This document shows, piece by piece, positions 1 to 7,875 of a DNA stretch of 49,750 nt (the stretch's first letter is position 1; each line of letters begins with the position of its first letter). Source of the DNA: Clostridiaceae bacterium (GTDB lineage: Bacteria > Bacillota > Clostridia > Oscillospirales > Butyricicoccaceae); assembly GCA_009911355.1 (NCBI GenBank), contig QXXE01000026.1, forward strand, positions 1-49,750, written 5' to 3'. The notes beneath the pieces are model-generated. The model was not told where the DNA came from, ran no database searches, and saw only the letters and a program-made list of their open reading frames with translations. The translations under genes and the position numbers were made by a program.

Positions 1-83
1 GATTTGTTTGCCACATACTTACATTCTCTGCTCTTTTGCGCTGTTTGTCTACCCTTTTCTACTCTTGATTCGCATTAGATATC

Positions 84-101
84 CCCCGGCACAGGCCGGG
101 G
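84..101 (+). promoter_or_regulatory. Hairpin in the leader of the sugar operon
   Basis: CCCCGGC and GCCGGGG form a 7-bp stem around ACAG, 18 bases upstream of the AGGAGG ribosome site of the ABC ATPase. No U-run follows, so it is unlikely to be a simple terminator. It may be a processing or stability element. The true 5' end of the operon probably lies before the window. Confidence 0.4.
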
Positions 102-132
102 AGAAACAAAGAGAAGAACAGGAGGACACACT

Positions 133-1644
133 ATGGCAAATCCAGAATACGTGCTGGAAATGCAGGGCATCGTCAAGGTCTTTCCCGGTGTACGGGCGCT
201 CGACGGCGTAAACCTCAAGGTACGCGCCGGAAAAGTGCATGTCATTTGCGGCGAGAACGGCGCAGGCAAGTCCACGCTGATGAAAACCATCAACGGTACT
301 TACGTCGCCGACGAGGGCAAGATGTTCTATAAGGGCGCGGAAATCGGTAAGCATACGGTGCAGGATACGATCAAAATGGGCATTGCGATGATCTATCAGG
401 AACTGAACCCGGTACTGGATATGAGCATCGCGGAGAATATCTATCTGGGGCGCGAGCCGATGAAGGGGATGTTTGTTGATTACGGCAAGCTGTTTTCGGA
501 TACGCAATCCCTGCTCGACCGGCTCGACATCCCGTACAATGCGCATCAAAAGATGAAAGAACTGTCGATCGCAGGCCATCAGCTGATAGAGATTGCCAAA
601 GCAATTTCCATGAACGCTTCGGTTATCATCATGGATGAACCTTCGTCAGCGATTGGCGATGAAGAGATCGAAGTGCTGTTCAAGCAGATCTTTGCATTGC
701 GGGAACAGGGCGTTGCGATCCTGTATATCACCCATAAGATGGATGAAATTTTCCGTATTGCTGATGAGATCACGATCATCCGTGACGGGAAATGGATCGA
801 ATCCGGTCCGGCCAGCGATTACGACCCCAATAAACTGGTTGCACGGATGGTCGGCCGCGAGATCACCAATGTTTTCCCGAAGGATCTGGAAGTGCCGATT
901 GGGGACGTGGTGCTTGAGGTCAAAAACCTTACCCAGTCGAAAGAGGATGGCGGCCGCTTTGAGGATATCAGTTTTCAGCTGCGTCAGGGTGAGATTTTAG
1001 GCTTTGCCGGGCTGGTCGGCGCCGGGCGCAGCGAGGTCATGCGCGCGATTTTTGGCCTTGACCCGATCACCTCCGGCGAAATTTACATCAATGGGCAAAA
1101 GGTCAACATCCGCAGCACGGGCGACGCGATCAAAGCAGGCATTGCAATGGTCAACGAGGACCGCAAGGGCTACGGGCTTGTCCTTGAGCGGGATATCCAC
1201 GAAAATATCTCTCTGGTCAACCTGAATAAATTCATCAAGGGCGGTTTTGTAGATGACAAGGCGATCGAAGAAGAAGCCGCGAAATATGTTGATATGCTGC
1301 AAATCAAAATCGCCAACACCGGTGTGAAGGCGGGCACACTTTCTGGCGGCAACCAGCAGAAGGTTGTCCTTGCAAAATGGCTGATGGGCAATGTCAAAGT
1401 CATGATCCTTGACGAGCCGACACGCGGCATTGACGTTGGCGCAAAGAGCGAGATCCACCGGCTGATGTGCTCCTTCGCCAAGCAGGGCATGGCGGTGATT
1501 ATGATCTCGTCCGAACTGCCTGAAGTGCTCGGCATGAGCGACCGTGTGGTCGTGATGCAGGAAGGGCGTATCAACGGCATCCTTGACCGTGCGGAAGCGA
1601 CACAGGAAAGCATTATGACACTTGCTACAAAGGGGAGAGGTTAA
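133..1644 (+). CDS. Sugar ABC transporter ATP-binding protein (RbsA/MglA type)
   Basis: This 503-residue protein has two fused ABC ATPase domains, as in RbsA/MglA/AraG of the CUT2 sugar importers, and would power uptake at the inner face of the membrane. The first domain has the Walker A motif GENGAGKST near residue 41 and a Walker B ending in IIMDEPSS. The second has the degenerate P-loop GLVGAGRSE, the signature LSGGNQQK and the Walker B MILDEPTRG. That degenerate second P-loop is usual for the family. The ATG follows AGGAGG at a good distance. The permease and binding protein follow on the same strand, and an IolG-like dehydrogenase after them, so an inositol-type substrate is likely but not proven. 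Confidence 0.95.
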   Translation: MANPEYVLEMQGIVKVFPGVRALDGVNLKVRAGKVHVICGENGAGKSTLMKTINGTYVADEGKMFYKGAEIGKHTVQDTIKMGIAMIYQELNPVLDMSIAENIYLGREPMKGMFVDYGKLFSDTQSLLDRLDIPYNAHQKMKELSIAGHQLIEIAKAISMNASVIIMDEPSSAIGDEEIEVLFKQIFALREQGVAILYITHKMDEIFRIADEITIIRDGKWIESGPASDYDPNKLVARMVGREITNVFPKDLEVPIGDVVLEVKNLTQSKEDGGRFEDISFQLRQGEILGFAGLVGAGRSEVMRAIFGLDPITSGEIYINGQKVNIRSTGDAIKAGIAMVNEDRKGYGLVLERDIHENISLVNLNKFIKGGFVDDKAIEEEAAKYVDMLQIKIANTGVKAGTLSGGNQQKVVLAKWLMGNVKVMILDEPTRGIDVGAKSEIHRLMCSFAKQGMAVIMISSELPEVLGMSDRVVVMQEGRINGILDRAEATQESIMTLATKGRG

Positions 1645-1645
1645 A

Positions 1646-2629
1646 ATGGAAAAGAAAAAATTTAATTTCGGTACATTTTACGGCAAATATGGCACTTTCA
1701 TGCTGCTCGTTATTATCTTTCTGGCGGCAGCGCTGTTCGTCCCCGGCTTTGCGGGGCGTGAAAACCTGACCAACATCCTGCGGCAGATTGCAGTCGTGGT
1801 AATCCTTGCGTTTGGTGTTGAATTCGTTATCATCCTCGGGCATATCAATGTTGCGTTGGGGTCCGAAATCGCACTGATTGGCTGTATCTCCGCAATGGTC
1901 ATGGTGAAGGTGCAGGAAGCGGCCGGTGCTGGCGTTGCAGTGGCCTGCTCCATCCTGGTTGCGCTGCTGGTCGGCATTTTAATCGGCGGGATCAACGGTT
2001 TTGTCATTACGAGATTCAACATCCCGGCATTTATTATGACCCTTGGCGTAACCGAAAGCGCGCGCGGCTTCGCGTTGCTGCTGACAGGCGGCAAGCCGGT
2101 TTCCGGCATGGCTACCGCCTATAACCTGCTGGGCCAGGGCTACCTGTTCGGCATTATCCCCCTCTCAGTTATCATCATGTTCCTTGTTTTTGCAGTCTGC
2201 TGGATCCTGCTGAATAAGTGCCGCTTTGGGCGTCACCTCTTTGCGGTTGGCGGCAACATCAACGCGGCGCAGGCGTCCGGCATCGACACCACAAAGGTCG
2301 TCCGCCTTGCGTTCATCATTGACGGCATCTGCGCGGCGATCGCAGGCGTCCTGTTCATGTCCCGTATGGGCAGCGGCCAGCCGTCCTCCGGCCTTACTTA
2401 TGAGTTCAAGGCAATCACAGCGTGCGTGGTCGGCGGCACTTCCCTCTCCGGCGGCTCCGGTACGCTGGTAGGCACCCTGATCGGCGCGGTGATTGTCGGC
2501 ATTATCGAGAACGCCCAGAACCTGCTCGGCATCAACGCTTACTGGCAGCAGGTGGTGCGCGGCCTGATCATCCTGTTCGCGGTTATCATTGACGTAGTAA
2601 CCAAGCGTGCGGCTTCCAAGGCAAAGTAA
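1646..2629 (+). CDS. Sugar ABC transporter permease (RbsC type)
   Basis: A 327-residue, very hydrophobic membrane protein of the BPD_transp_2 (RbsC/XylH) family. It has about eight to ten predicted transmembrane stretches, beginning with one near residue 20 (FMLLVIIFLAAALFV). It would form the channel of the importer with the preceding ATPase. The ATG lies one base after the ATPase stop codon and has the ribosome site GGGGAGAGG, so the two are translationally close. A start eight codons upstream, inside the ATPase gene, is possible in the same frame but lacks as good a ribosome site. The substrate cannot be read from the permease. Confidence 0.93.
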   Translation: MEKKKFNFGTFYGKYGTFMLLVIIFLAAALFVPGFAGRENLTNILRQIAVVVILAFGVEFVIILGHINVALGSEIALIGCISAMVMVKVQEAAGAGVAVACSILVALLVGILIGGINGFVITRFNIPAFIMTLGVTESARGFALLLTGGKPVSGMATAYNLLGQGYLFGIIPLSVIIMFLVFAVCWILLNKCRFGRHLFAVGGNINAAQASGIDTTKVVRLAFIIDGICAAIAGVLFMSRMGSGQPSSGLTYEFKAITACVVGGTSLSGGSGTLVGTLIGAVIVGIIENAQNLLGINAYWQQVVRGLIILFAVIIDVVTKRAASKAK

Positions 2630-2716
2630 GAATGCACAGCGCTTCCGGCGCTTGCAGATAAAATTCCCGGCAGCGCCCGGACCGCTGCCATTGAAACGAA
2701 AACGGAGGAAAAATTT

Positions 2717-3697
2717 ATGAACTTCAAAAGATTATTTGCCATGACCCTTGCCGGTACGGCCCTGTGCGCTTCCCTGACCGGCTGTGTAAGCACAGAAACC
2801 CCGGGCAGCGGTTCTGGGGACAGCGACAGCAGCGGAAGCGCGGACGGCAGCTATACCATCGGCTACTGCAACGGCGCGGACTCCGACGTATTCATGGTTG
2901 CCCGTAAGGACGCGTTTATCGCGGCGATCGACGGCACTGGCATTGACGCGCAGTTCTCCGACGCGAACCAGGACTCGGCAAAGCAGCTGAGCGACGCGGA
3001 CACCTTTATCGCCCGCAAGGTCGACTGCCTGATGCTTGTGCCGAACGATTCCGAAGCAATCGTACCGGCGGTAGAAGCGGCAAACTCCGCAAACATCCCG
3101 GTGATCTGCCTCGGCATTAAGGCCGCTTCCGGCAACAGCATTTTCGTCGGTTCGGAGAACTATGATGCAGGCCATATGCAGGGCGAGTACATGGCGGCAA
3201 ACCTTCCGGATGGCGCAAAGGTGCTGTACCTTGCAGGCACTTCCGGCATGGATCACTCTACTGCACGCCGTCAGGGCTTCCTTGACGCGCTGGAGGAAGC
3301 CGGCCGCAGCGATATTGAAATCCTTGCCGACCTGGACGGCAATTACGAAATGGCAAAGGCCATGCAGATTACCGAGGACTGGATTCAGAAGTTCCCTGAA
3401 TTTGACGCGATTGTCGCAGCGAATGACCAGATGGCGCTCGGTGCGGTTGGCGCGCTCAAGGGTGCAAACCGTTTGGAAGGCGTAGCGGTTTCTGGCGTAG
3501 ACGGCCTTGACGAAGCATATCAGGCGATTGCCAACGGCGAAATGGTACAGACCATCCTTCAGGATGCACCCGGGCAGGCCGGCATGGCGTATGAAGTGGT
3601 GCAGAAGCTCCAGAACGGTGAGGAGACCGACAGCGAGTACCTTGTCCCCTTCGTATCCGTGACCGCCGAGAACCTTTCGGATTACTACGCAGGCTAA
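2717..3697 (+). CDS. Sugar-binding lipoprotein of the ABC transporter (RbsB type)
   Basis: A 326-residue periplasmic-binding-protein-like lipoprotein (Peripla_BP_4, ribose/galactose/inositol group). It begins with a lipoprotein signal peptide whose lipobox LTGC places the lipidated cysteine at about residue 23. A Gly/Ser/Asp-rich linker follows, then the mature domain starting YTIGYCNGADSDVF. Typical features of the fold are the segment DCLMLVPNDSEAIVPAVEAAN and the later FDAIVAANDQMALGA. It captures substrate outside the membrane and hands it to the permease. The gap from the permease is 87 bases and holds a GCAGCG/CGCTGC hairpin, which often raises binding-protein yield relative to the other subunits. 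Confidence 0.93.
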   Translation: MNFKRLFAMTLAGTALCASLTGCVSTETPGSGSGDSDSSGSADGSYTIGYCNGADSDVFMVARKDAFIAAIDGTGIDAQFSDANQDSAKQLSDADTFIARKVDCLMLVPNDSEAIVPAVEAANSANIPVICLGIKAASGNSIFVGSENYDAGHMQGEYMAANLPDGAKVLYLAGTSGMDHSTARRQGFLDALEEAGRSDIEILADLDGNYEMAKAMQITEDWIQKFPEFDAIVAANDQMALGAVGALKGANRLEGVAVSGVDGLDEAYQAIANGEMVQTILQDAPGQAGMAYEVVQKLQNGEETDSEYLVPFVSVTAENLSDYYAG

Positions 3698-3827
3698 ACA
3701 GCCTCCTTATCTTCTCATTCTCTTCTCTATGGATATGCCCGCGCGGTTTCTATGTAAACCCTCCGCGGGTAGCCATCCAGGACAGCGCATACCATTCGCT
3801 ATAACATTATAAAAAGGAGTAAATATT

Positions 3828-4838
3828 ATGTCTGAACTGAAAATTGGTCTGGTAGGGACCGGCGCGATCGGCCGTACCCATATCGAACGCATCAACAACC
3901 AGCTGTCCGGCGCAAAGGTCATTGCATGCGCGGATGCAAATGTGGATTTCTGCAAGTCGGTTGCCGACAAGTATGGCATCAAGGCGTTTGCCACCGGCGA
4001 GGAGATGATTGCGGATCCCGAGGTTGAAGCCGTTATCGTTACCACCCTTGATCCGTTCCATGAGCAGTATGTCATGGCTGCGATCAAGGCTGGCAAGTAT
4101 GTATTCTGCGAAAAGCCCCTCGCGCCGGAAGCGGATGCCTGCCGCCGCATCGTCGACGCGGAAATGGCGGGCGGAAAGCAGCTCGTCCAGGTCGGCTTTA
4201 TGCGCCGCTACGATCCGGGCTACCGCCAGCTGAAGGAAGCCGTGCAGAGCCGTGCCTACGGCGAGCCGCTGCTGCTGCACTGTGCGCACCGCAACCCGAG
4301 CGTCGACAAAAACTACGATACCCCGATGGCGGTCGAGAACTCCATGATCCATGAAATCGACGTCCTGCGCTGGCTGCTTGGCGAGGACTACGCAACCGCT
4401 GAAGTGCGCTTTGCGAAGGATACCCGACGTACCCATGCCAAGCTCCGCGACCCGCAGATCATGATCCTGACTACCAAGTCCGGCGTGCGCATCGATGTAG
4501 AGGCGTTTGTCAACAATGGCAATAACTATGAGATCAAGTGCGAGGTTGTCTGCGAGGATGCGGTACTCAACCTGCCTGAGCCGTCCAACATTCAGGTCAC
4601 CGCGAACGCAAACAAAGGCATTGCGATCCATAAGGATTGGTCGACCCGCTTTGTCGAAGCCTACAATACCGAGTTCCAGGAATGGATCAATGCCACGAAG
4701 GCAGGCCGTGTAGACGGCCCCTCCGCATGGGACGGCTACGTTGGGCAGGTGACTGCAAAGGCCGCTTCCAAGGCACGTGATACGCAAACCATCGTTGAGA
4801 TCAGCTGTGAGGAAATGCCCGGTTTCTACAGGAAATAA
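3828..4838 (+). CDS. iolG: Gfo/Idh/MocA oxidoreductase, probable inositol 2-dehydrogenase
   Basis: A 336-residue NAD-dependent sugar/polyol dehydrogenase. The N-terminal Rossmann domain starts with GLVGTGAIGRTH. The catalytic EKP motif of the family is CEKPLAPEA near residue 96. The C-terminal domain has features I associate with IolG: VGFMRRYDPGY, HRNPSV, MIHEIDVLRWLLGEDY and DWSTRFVEAY. The likely reaction is oxidation of myo-inositol (or a stereoisomer) at C2 to the inosose in the cytoplasm. Its place directly after a sugar importer supports import followed by oxidation. Other members of the family act on other sugars, so the family assignment is firm and the substrate less so. Confidence 0.85.
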   Translation: MSELKIGLVGTGAIGRTHIERINNQLSGAKVIACADANVDFCKSVADKYGIKAFATGEEMIADPEVEAVIVTTLDPFHEQYVMAAIKAGKYVFCEKPLAPEADACRRIVDAEMAGGKQLVQVGFMRRYDPGYRQLKEAVQSRAYGEPLLLHCAHRNPSVDKNYDTPMAVENSMIHEIDVLRWLLGEDYATAEVRFAKDTRRTHAKLRDPQIMILTTKSGVRIDVEAFVNNGNNYEIKCEVVCEDAVLNLPEPSNIQVTANANKGIAIHKDWSTRFVEAYNTEFQEWINATKAGRVDGPSAWDGYVGQVTAKAASKARDTQTIVEISCEEMPGFYRK

Positions 4839-5040
4839 TCTCGCTTACTTACTTCTTCTCATCTCACTGCGGGGGCGCCGCTGGAACGCCCCCGCACAGG
4901 GCGGGGAGCAGAATCCGCTTTAGACAACATCATTCTTCTCTACTTTTATTCACCTGGTTGTGGGAGCGCCGTTTAGAGCGCTCCCACAGAATTGTAAAAA
5001 ACAAAGTTTACTGCCGTGAAAGCGCCAGACACATAGTTGC

Positions 5041-5086
5041 AGAGCCGATGAAGTACAGGTAATTGTATACATCGGCTCTGTTTTTT
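5041..5086 (+). terminator. Rho-independent terminator
   Basis: AGAGCCGATG (5041-5050) pairs perfectly with CATCGGCTCT (5070-5079) and is followed by GTTTTTT. It would end transcription coming from the sugar/iolG operon, although it lies about 200 bases past the iolG stop. Confidence 0.8.
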
Positions 5087-5646
5087 ATGTTTATGGTGCA
5101 AGTGCATTACAATTTGCAAACCGCATAAACCAACGCCTGAAGTTATGAAAGATTAAAAATTTCGGTTCTCCCCCCTCGTTTTTCGGCTTAGTAGTGGGGG
5201 GCCTGCCAGCCCACTGCTCTTTGAAAATTTCAGATCCGATGCTTTGGATACGTTCCTGACGTGCCCCGAAAAGGGCAAGCGACATTGGAGGATGCGCGAA
5301 GACCACCTGTAGAAACGCGCGGAGTGAACTCGAAGCCACTTATTTTCTGTTTTTGTTCGAATGCTTCACCCGCGCCCCCTTCTATCGAATGACGGCCAAC
5401 CTATTATATAAGGTGTAAGCGGGCCCATCCGTCCAGAAAACCAGCTGTGGCAGCTGGTCTCGCAATGACAGCGTCAGGGATCATGATACTCCCGTCCAGT
5501 CCCGTAATCAGGAGGGCGGCCGACAGTGATCCTGCCGGGGGTGAGATTCCCGTGAAGCGGTGAAGCCAGCCGCTGTCCAAAGAGGTCGCCCGGTGTGCTT
5601 GGGGGAGTAGTGTCGAATACAAGTGCAGGAACAATCAAAAGAGAAA

Positions 5647-5722
5647 TCTTGATAACAGATGCCACGGGGACCGCTCCTGCGGGGAACTGCGGAAAGGGGT
5701 CCCTGTGTATGTGTTATCAAGA
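5647..5722. repeat. 76-base long imperfect hairpin
   Basis: TCTTGATAACA (5647-5657) and TGTTATCAAGA (5712-5722) are perfect 11-base inverted copies. Inside them CACGGGGACC pairs with GGTCCCTGTG, with one G-U. The structure abuts the terminator downstream of the Abi gene on the minus strand. It could be a processed RNA end, a small mobile-element remnant, or part of an RNA partner of the Abi gene. Confidence 0.5.
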
Positions 5723-5758
5723 AAAACGCCCGTCAGAATCGTAGGATATTGTCGGGCG
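5722..5758 (-). terminator. Terminator downstream of the Abi gene
   Basis: Read on the minus strand, CGCCCG and CGGGCG form a stem (5727-5758) followed by five U (A run at 5722-5726), 15 bases beyond the Abi stop codon. This is the expected end of the Abi transcript. Confidence 0.65.
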
Positions 5759-5773
5759 CTGACTGGTAACCAA

Positions 5774-6751
5774 TTAAATGGAAGCGCTATCAGCCCAGTT
5801 GTTCGGAAATCCCATTGCTTCTGCTACTGTGCTGACAGAAATGGTCGTAAGCTCTTTGGAAAGCACGTCCAACAGTTTTTTCAGGGAAAAGTAGAACTTC
5901 TTAAATGGGGATTTCGTGAGCATGGTTTTGAAAATGATTACGATTGCAAACAGGTCATTTTTCCCATTCAGCGGATTATTGTTCCCACTGAAAGGAATAT
6001 TCAGCTGCCGATGGAGCGGTAACGTACAGATATTATTCGGCATCATATTACGTTGAAGCGCTTTCAGACTGTAAAACCGTTCATCGTGCGCGCAGGCATT
6101 GCGATAGATCGTCAAGACACGCAGAAAACTGTTCATTTCGTTCGGTTTCAGCTGGAACTTGCGTCCGACGTCATTTTGATCCTTTTGCTTCATATAGGAG
6201 TAAAAGATGCTGACCGTTCCCAATGTCAGGGTATTTACAAGTACCCACAATGGAATATGCCCATACTCCAACATGTGATGGGAGATCATGGGATTATTCT
6301 TAGAAAGCTGCCTTGCAATTTCATGCTGGAGATTAGAGATCAAATCCGAGACATCACCAGCCTTCTGCGCAGGCGTTTTCCGTTCCCACGGCTTGACACT
6401 GGTGTCAAAGCTCGCCAGCCGCAAATAACCATCGGAACCATATTTCTGGGAAAAATCATGGGCAAGAACGCTTTTGATGTTGTTTTCAATTTCCAAAATG
6501 TACCTCATAAAAAGATTGCGCAGTTCACGGTCAAATATGTACAAGGCGTATACCTCCTCGAACCGGGTACCCTCCTTGTAAGTTTCGTCGGTGCCACTTT
6601 GTTTCAGGAAAAGGGGCTTATAGCCATTGATAAGGTTATAATAGTTCTCCAATTCAATGATTTTTTTAGCACGGCTGCCGTTGGATATGGCCATCCCTTT
6701 TGCGCGTAACTTTTTTAATTGCGCATTTGTTGTGGTAAAAACCTTGCCCAT
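5774..6751 (-). CDS. Abi_2 (AbiD/AbiF-like) abortive infection protein with HEPN motif
   Basis: A 325-residue protein of the Abi_2 family. The early segment LENYYNLINGYKPLFL is characteristic of AbiD/AbiF proteins. Near residues 216-221 lies RNACAH, an R-x4-H HEPN ribonuclease motif, followed by DERF. Members of the family act as RNA-cleaving toxins that stop cell growth on phage infection, and some are partnered with a small RNA. I prefer the ATG at 6751, which has GGGGAAAG five bases before it. The in-frame ATG at 6766 sits against the U-run of a terminator and has no ribosome site. A promoter-RNA-terminator unit lies immediately upstream on the same strand. The gene is AT-richer than its neighbours, as expected for a transferred defence gene. 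Confidence 0.88.
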   Translation of the reverse strand: MGKVFTTTNAQLKKLRAKGMAISNGSRAKKIIELENYYNLINGYKPLFLKQSGTDETYKEGTRFEEVYALYIFDRELRNLFMRYILEIENNIKSVLAHDFSQKYGSDGYLRLASFDTSVKPWERKTPAQKAGDVSDLISNLQHEIARQLSKNNPMISHHMLEYGHIPLWVLVNTLTLGTVSIFYSYMKQKDQNDVGRKFQLKPNEMNSFLRVLTIYRNACAHDERFYSLKALQRNMMPNNICTLPLHRQLNIPFSGNNNPLNGKNDLFAIVIIFKTMLTKSPFKKFYFSLKKLLDVLSKELTTISVSTVAEAMGFPNNWADSASI

Positions 6752-6767
6752 TGCTGCTTTCCCCATT

Positions 6768-6797
6768 AAAAAACCCCGGGCCCGTAGGACACCGGAG
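6768..6797 (-). terminator. Terminator between the candidate RNA and the Abi gene
   Basis: CTCCGG and CCGGGG (one G-U pair) enclose 12 bases, and six U follow on the minus strand. It ends 16 bases upstream of the Abi start, so Abi expression from the upstream promoter would depend on read-through. Confidence 0.7.
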
Positions 6798-6835
6798 TAT
6801 GATCAGCTATATCATATGCAAGATGAACACTTGCT
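6768..6835 (-). ncRNA. Candidate ~68-nt structured RNA preceding the Abi gene
   Basis: On the minus strand a strong promoter at 6842-6870 fires into about 68 bases that fold into three consecutive hairpins and end in a terminator 16 bases before the Abi start codon. The stems are GCAAG/CTTGC (6834-6830 with 6822-6818), TATGAT/ATCATA (6816-6811 with 6803-6798), and CTCCGG/CCGGGG (6797-6792 with 6779-6774) followed by six U. No reading frame fits. The layout of small RNA, leaky terminator and toxin gene resembles RNA-gated toxin systems such as ToxIN and reported AbiF-associated RNAs. The 5' end is estimated from the -10 box. The RNA's existence is inferred from sequence only. Confidence 0.62.
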
Positions 6836-6841
6836 ATGATT

Positions 6842-6870
6842 AGTATAAATGAAAATTTCTGCGATGTCAA
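6842..6870 (-). promoter_or_regulatory. Sigma-A promoter of the candidate Abi RNA
   Basis: On the minus strand TTGACA (complement of 6865-6870) is followed after exactly 17 bases by TATACT (complement of 6842-6847). This is a consensus -35 with a one-mismatch -10. Confidence 0.8.
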
Positions 6871-6917
6871 GTATGGGATAATATTTTGTCTGAAACAGAT
6901 TTTGGAGAGGTGATCGT

Positions 6918-7076
6918 ATGAATAAAACAGAGGAAAAGGACATCCGCGACCGAATGGAGATCACGGTAAAGGGCCACAAAGTCACGCTGCACTTTGCGGA
7001 CGAACCAAACCCGGATGTCGCGGTACAGGTCAAGCAGGTACTGCCGAGTACCTGTCTGCTGGCATCCAAGCAGTAG
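6918..7076 (+). CDS. Small recombinase-associated protein (TnpW-like)
   Basis: A 52-residue reading frame with a good ribosome site (GGAGAGGTG) before its ATG. The core MEITVKGHKVTLHFADEPNPDV resembles small TnpW-like proteins often found next to large serine recombinases in Clostridial elements. The function of these proteins is unknown. It sits upstream of a decayed serine recombinase, which fits that association. It is too short to classify firmly, and the C-terminus may be frayed because the family is often a little longer. Confidence 0.55.
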   Translation: MNKTEEKDIRDRMEITVKGHKVTLHFADEPNPDVAVQVKQVLPSTCLLASKQ

Positions 7077-7239
7077 CGTAAAAAAGTTCAGATACTTCTG
7101 ATTTTCAGTAGCTACTTGGACTGTAATGTGAGATAATAGGTTTGGCAAAGAGACGGTGAACCTTGACAACTGAATATGGTTTGGATGTCTGCCCTCACAT
7201 TATGAAATCCGCAGAAAATTCAATGGGAGGACAGATAAA

Positions 7240-7689
7240 ATGGCTGAAAGAGTTCAATGTTTATACCGCGTATCCACGACCAAGCAGGTCGATCACGACG
7301 AACAGGACCGCGCAGACATTCCGGTGCAGGGTAAAAGCCTGCTCCCCGCCGAGATTCTCAATGAAATGGCAGAGGAAATCCGTGAGAAACTGATGGCGAC
7401 CAGCAGACGTATTACCGAGCTGAATGAGGAACTTGCAGACGGCAATGCCCGCATGGAGGACTTGCGTGCAGAGTACCAGCACATCGTATCGTGGTCAGAA
7501 ATCTTCGATAAAAGCGACCGTGCAACGCAGAAAATGATTTGTGCGTACATCATTAAGCGGGTGACCGTCCGCCGTGACTACCAGCTGGATATCGAATTTA
7601 ATATCAACGTCCAGCAGTTCCTGCACGGCATCGACAGCTTGGAGCAGCAGTGCAAAAAGAGGAATCCCTTGAAAGCCAGAAACGCATAA
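7240..7689 (+). pseudogene. Serine recombinase remnant with internal in-frame deletion
   Basis: The 149-residue frame starts with a GGGAGG ribosome site. Its first ~30 residues, RVQCLYRVSTTKQVDHDEQD, look like the start of a large serine recombinase, including the catalytic serine in YRVST. The rest (EILNEMAEEIREKL through RVTVRRDYQLDIEFNINVQQFL) looks like the C-terminal coiled coil and terminal domain of the same family. The whole catalytic core, recombinase and zinc-ribbon domains that normally lie between (roughly 300-400 residues) are missing. The frame stays open across the junction near base 7330. It cannot be an active integrase. It marks a former integrative element. Confidence 0.75.
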
Positions 7690-7814
7690 ATCCAAACGGA
7701 GCAATGCTATCACGATTCCAACTTTTGAATTGTTTCTGCCAATTTTTTATGTGAGTGGCCGCCTATGATGCCCAAAAGTCCAACCGGACATTTGGGGGTG
7801 CTTACCCGATGATT

Positions 7815-7874
7815 CGGGAGAGCGTTTGACAGGCAGTCAAGAGGTCATGGGTTCGATCCCCACCGTCTCCACCA
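7815..7874 (+). pseudogene. Broken tRNA-Ala (GGC-like), possible attachment-site remnant
   Basis: From CGGGAGAGCG through the CCA end, the sequence follows a tRNA-Ala: D-arm 3' half, anticodon stem TTTGA/TCAAG, T-loop TTCGATC and acceptor strand CGTCTCC-A-CCA. The loop reads CAGGCAG, so position 33 is A instead of the invariant U, and the T-stem has an A-C mismatch. The 5' half of the D-arm does not fit a tRNA, although GGGGGTG at 7794-7800 could weakly pair with the acceptor strand. This looks like a recombined 3' fragment left by an element that integrated in a tRNA gene, next to the dead recombinase. Confidence 0.6.
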
Positions 7875-7875
7875 T

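Larger units (their letters stand above)
4839..5773. other. Long gene-free stretch rich in hairpins
   Basis: I see no convincing gene in these 935 bases. They hold perfect hairpins at 4868-4896 (10-bp arms), 4959-4988 (11-bp arms TGTGGGAGCGC) and 5440-5458 (ACCAGCTG/CAGCTGGT), terminators described separately, and a long hairpin at 5647-5722. A possible reading frame on the minus strand at 5091-5339 has no ribosome site and low-complexity content, and I do not count it as a gene. The segment lies between the host operon and the Abi gene and probably includes the left border of the accessory island. Confidence 0.6.

Noticed and set aside
5091..5339. 82-codon minus-strand frame near the end of the sugar operon
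   Set aside because: It has no ribosome site, lies against a terminator, and the translation has no domain features. It is more likely part of a repeated intergenic sequence.
5530..5600. Possible cobalamin riboswitch (GGTGAGATTCCC and GCCGCTGTCC)
   Set aside because: The order and spacing of the conserved cobalamin core, including the GCCAGGAnACC segment, are not present, and no B12-related gene follows on the plus strand.
6053..6709. 218-codon plus-strand frame opposite the Abi gene
   Set aside because: It is a mirror of the Abi_2 gene, whose HEPN motif and ribosome site are clear. The plus frame shows no domain.
7794..7874. Functional tRNA-Ala gene
   Set aside because: Position 33 is A, the T-stem has a mismatch, and the D-arm cannot be formed, so only the 3' part is tRNA-like.
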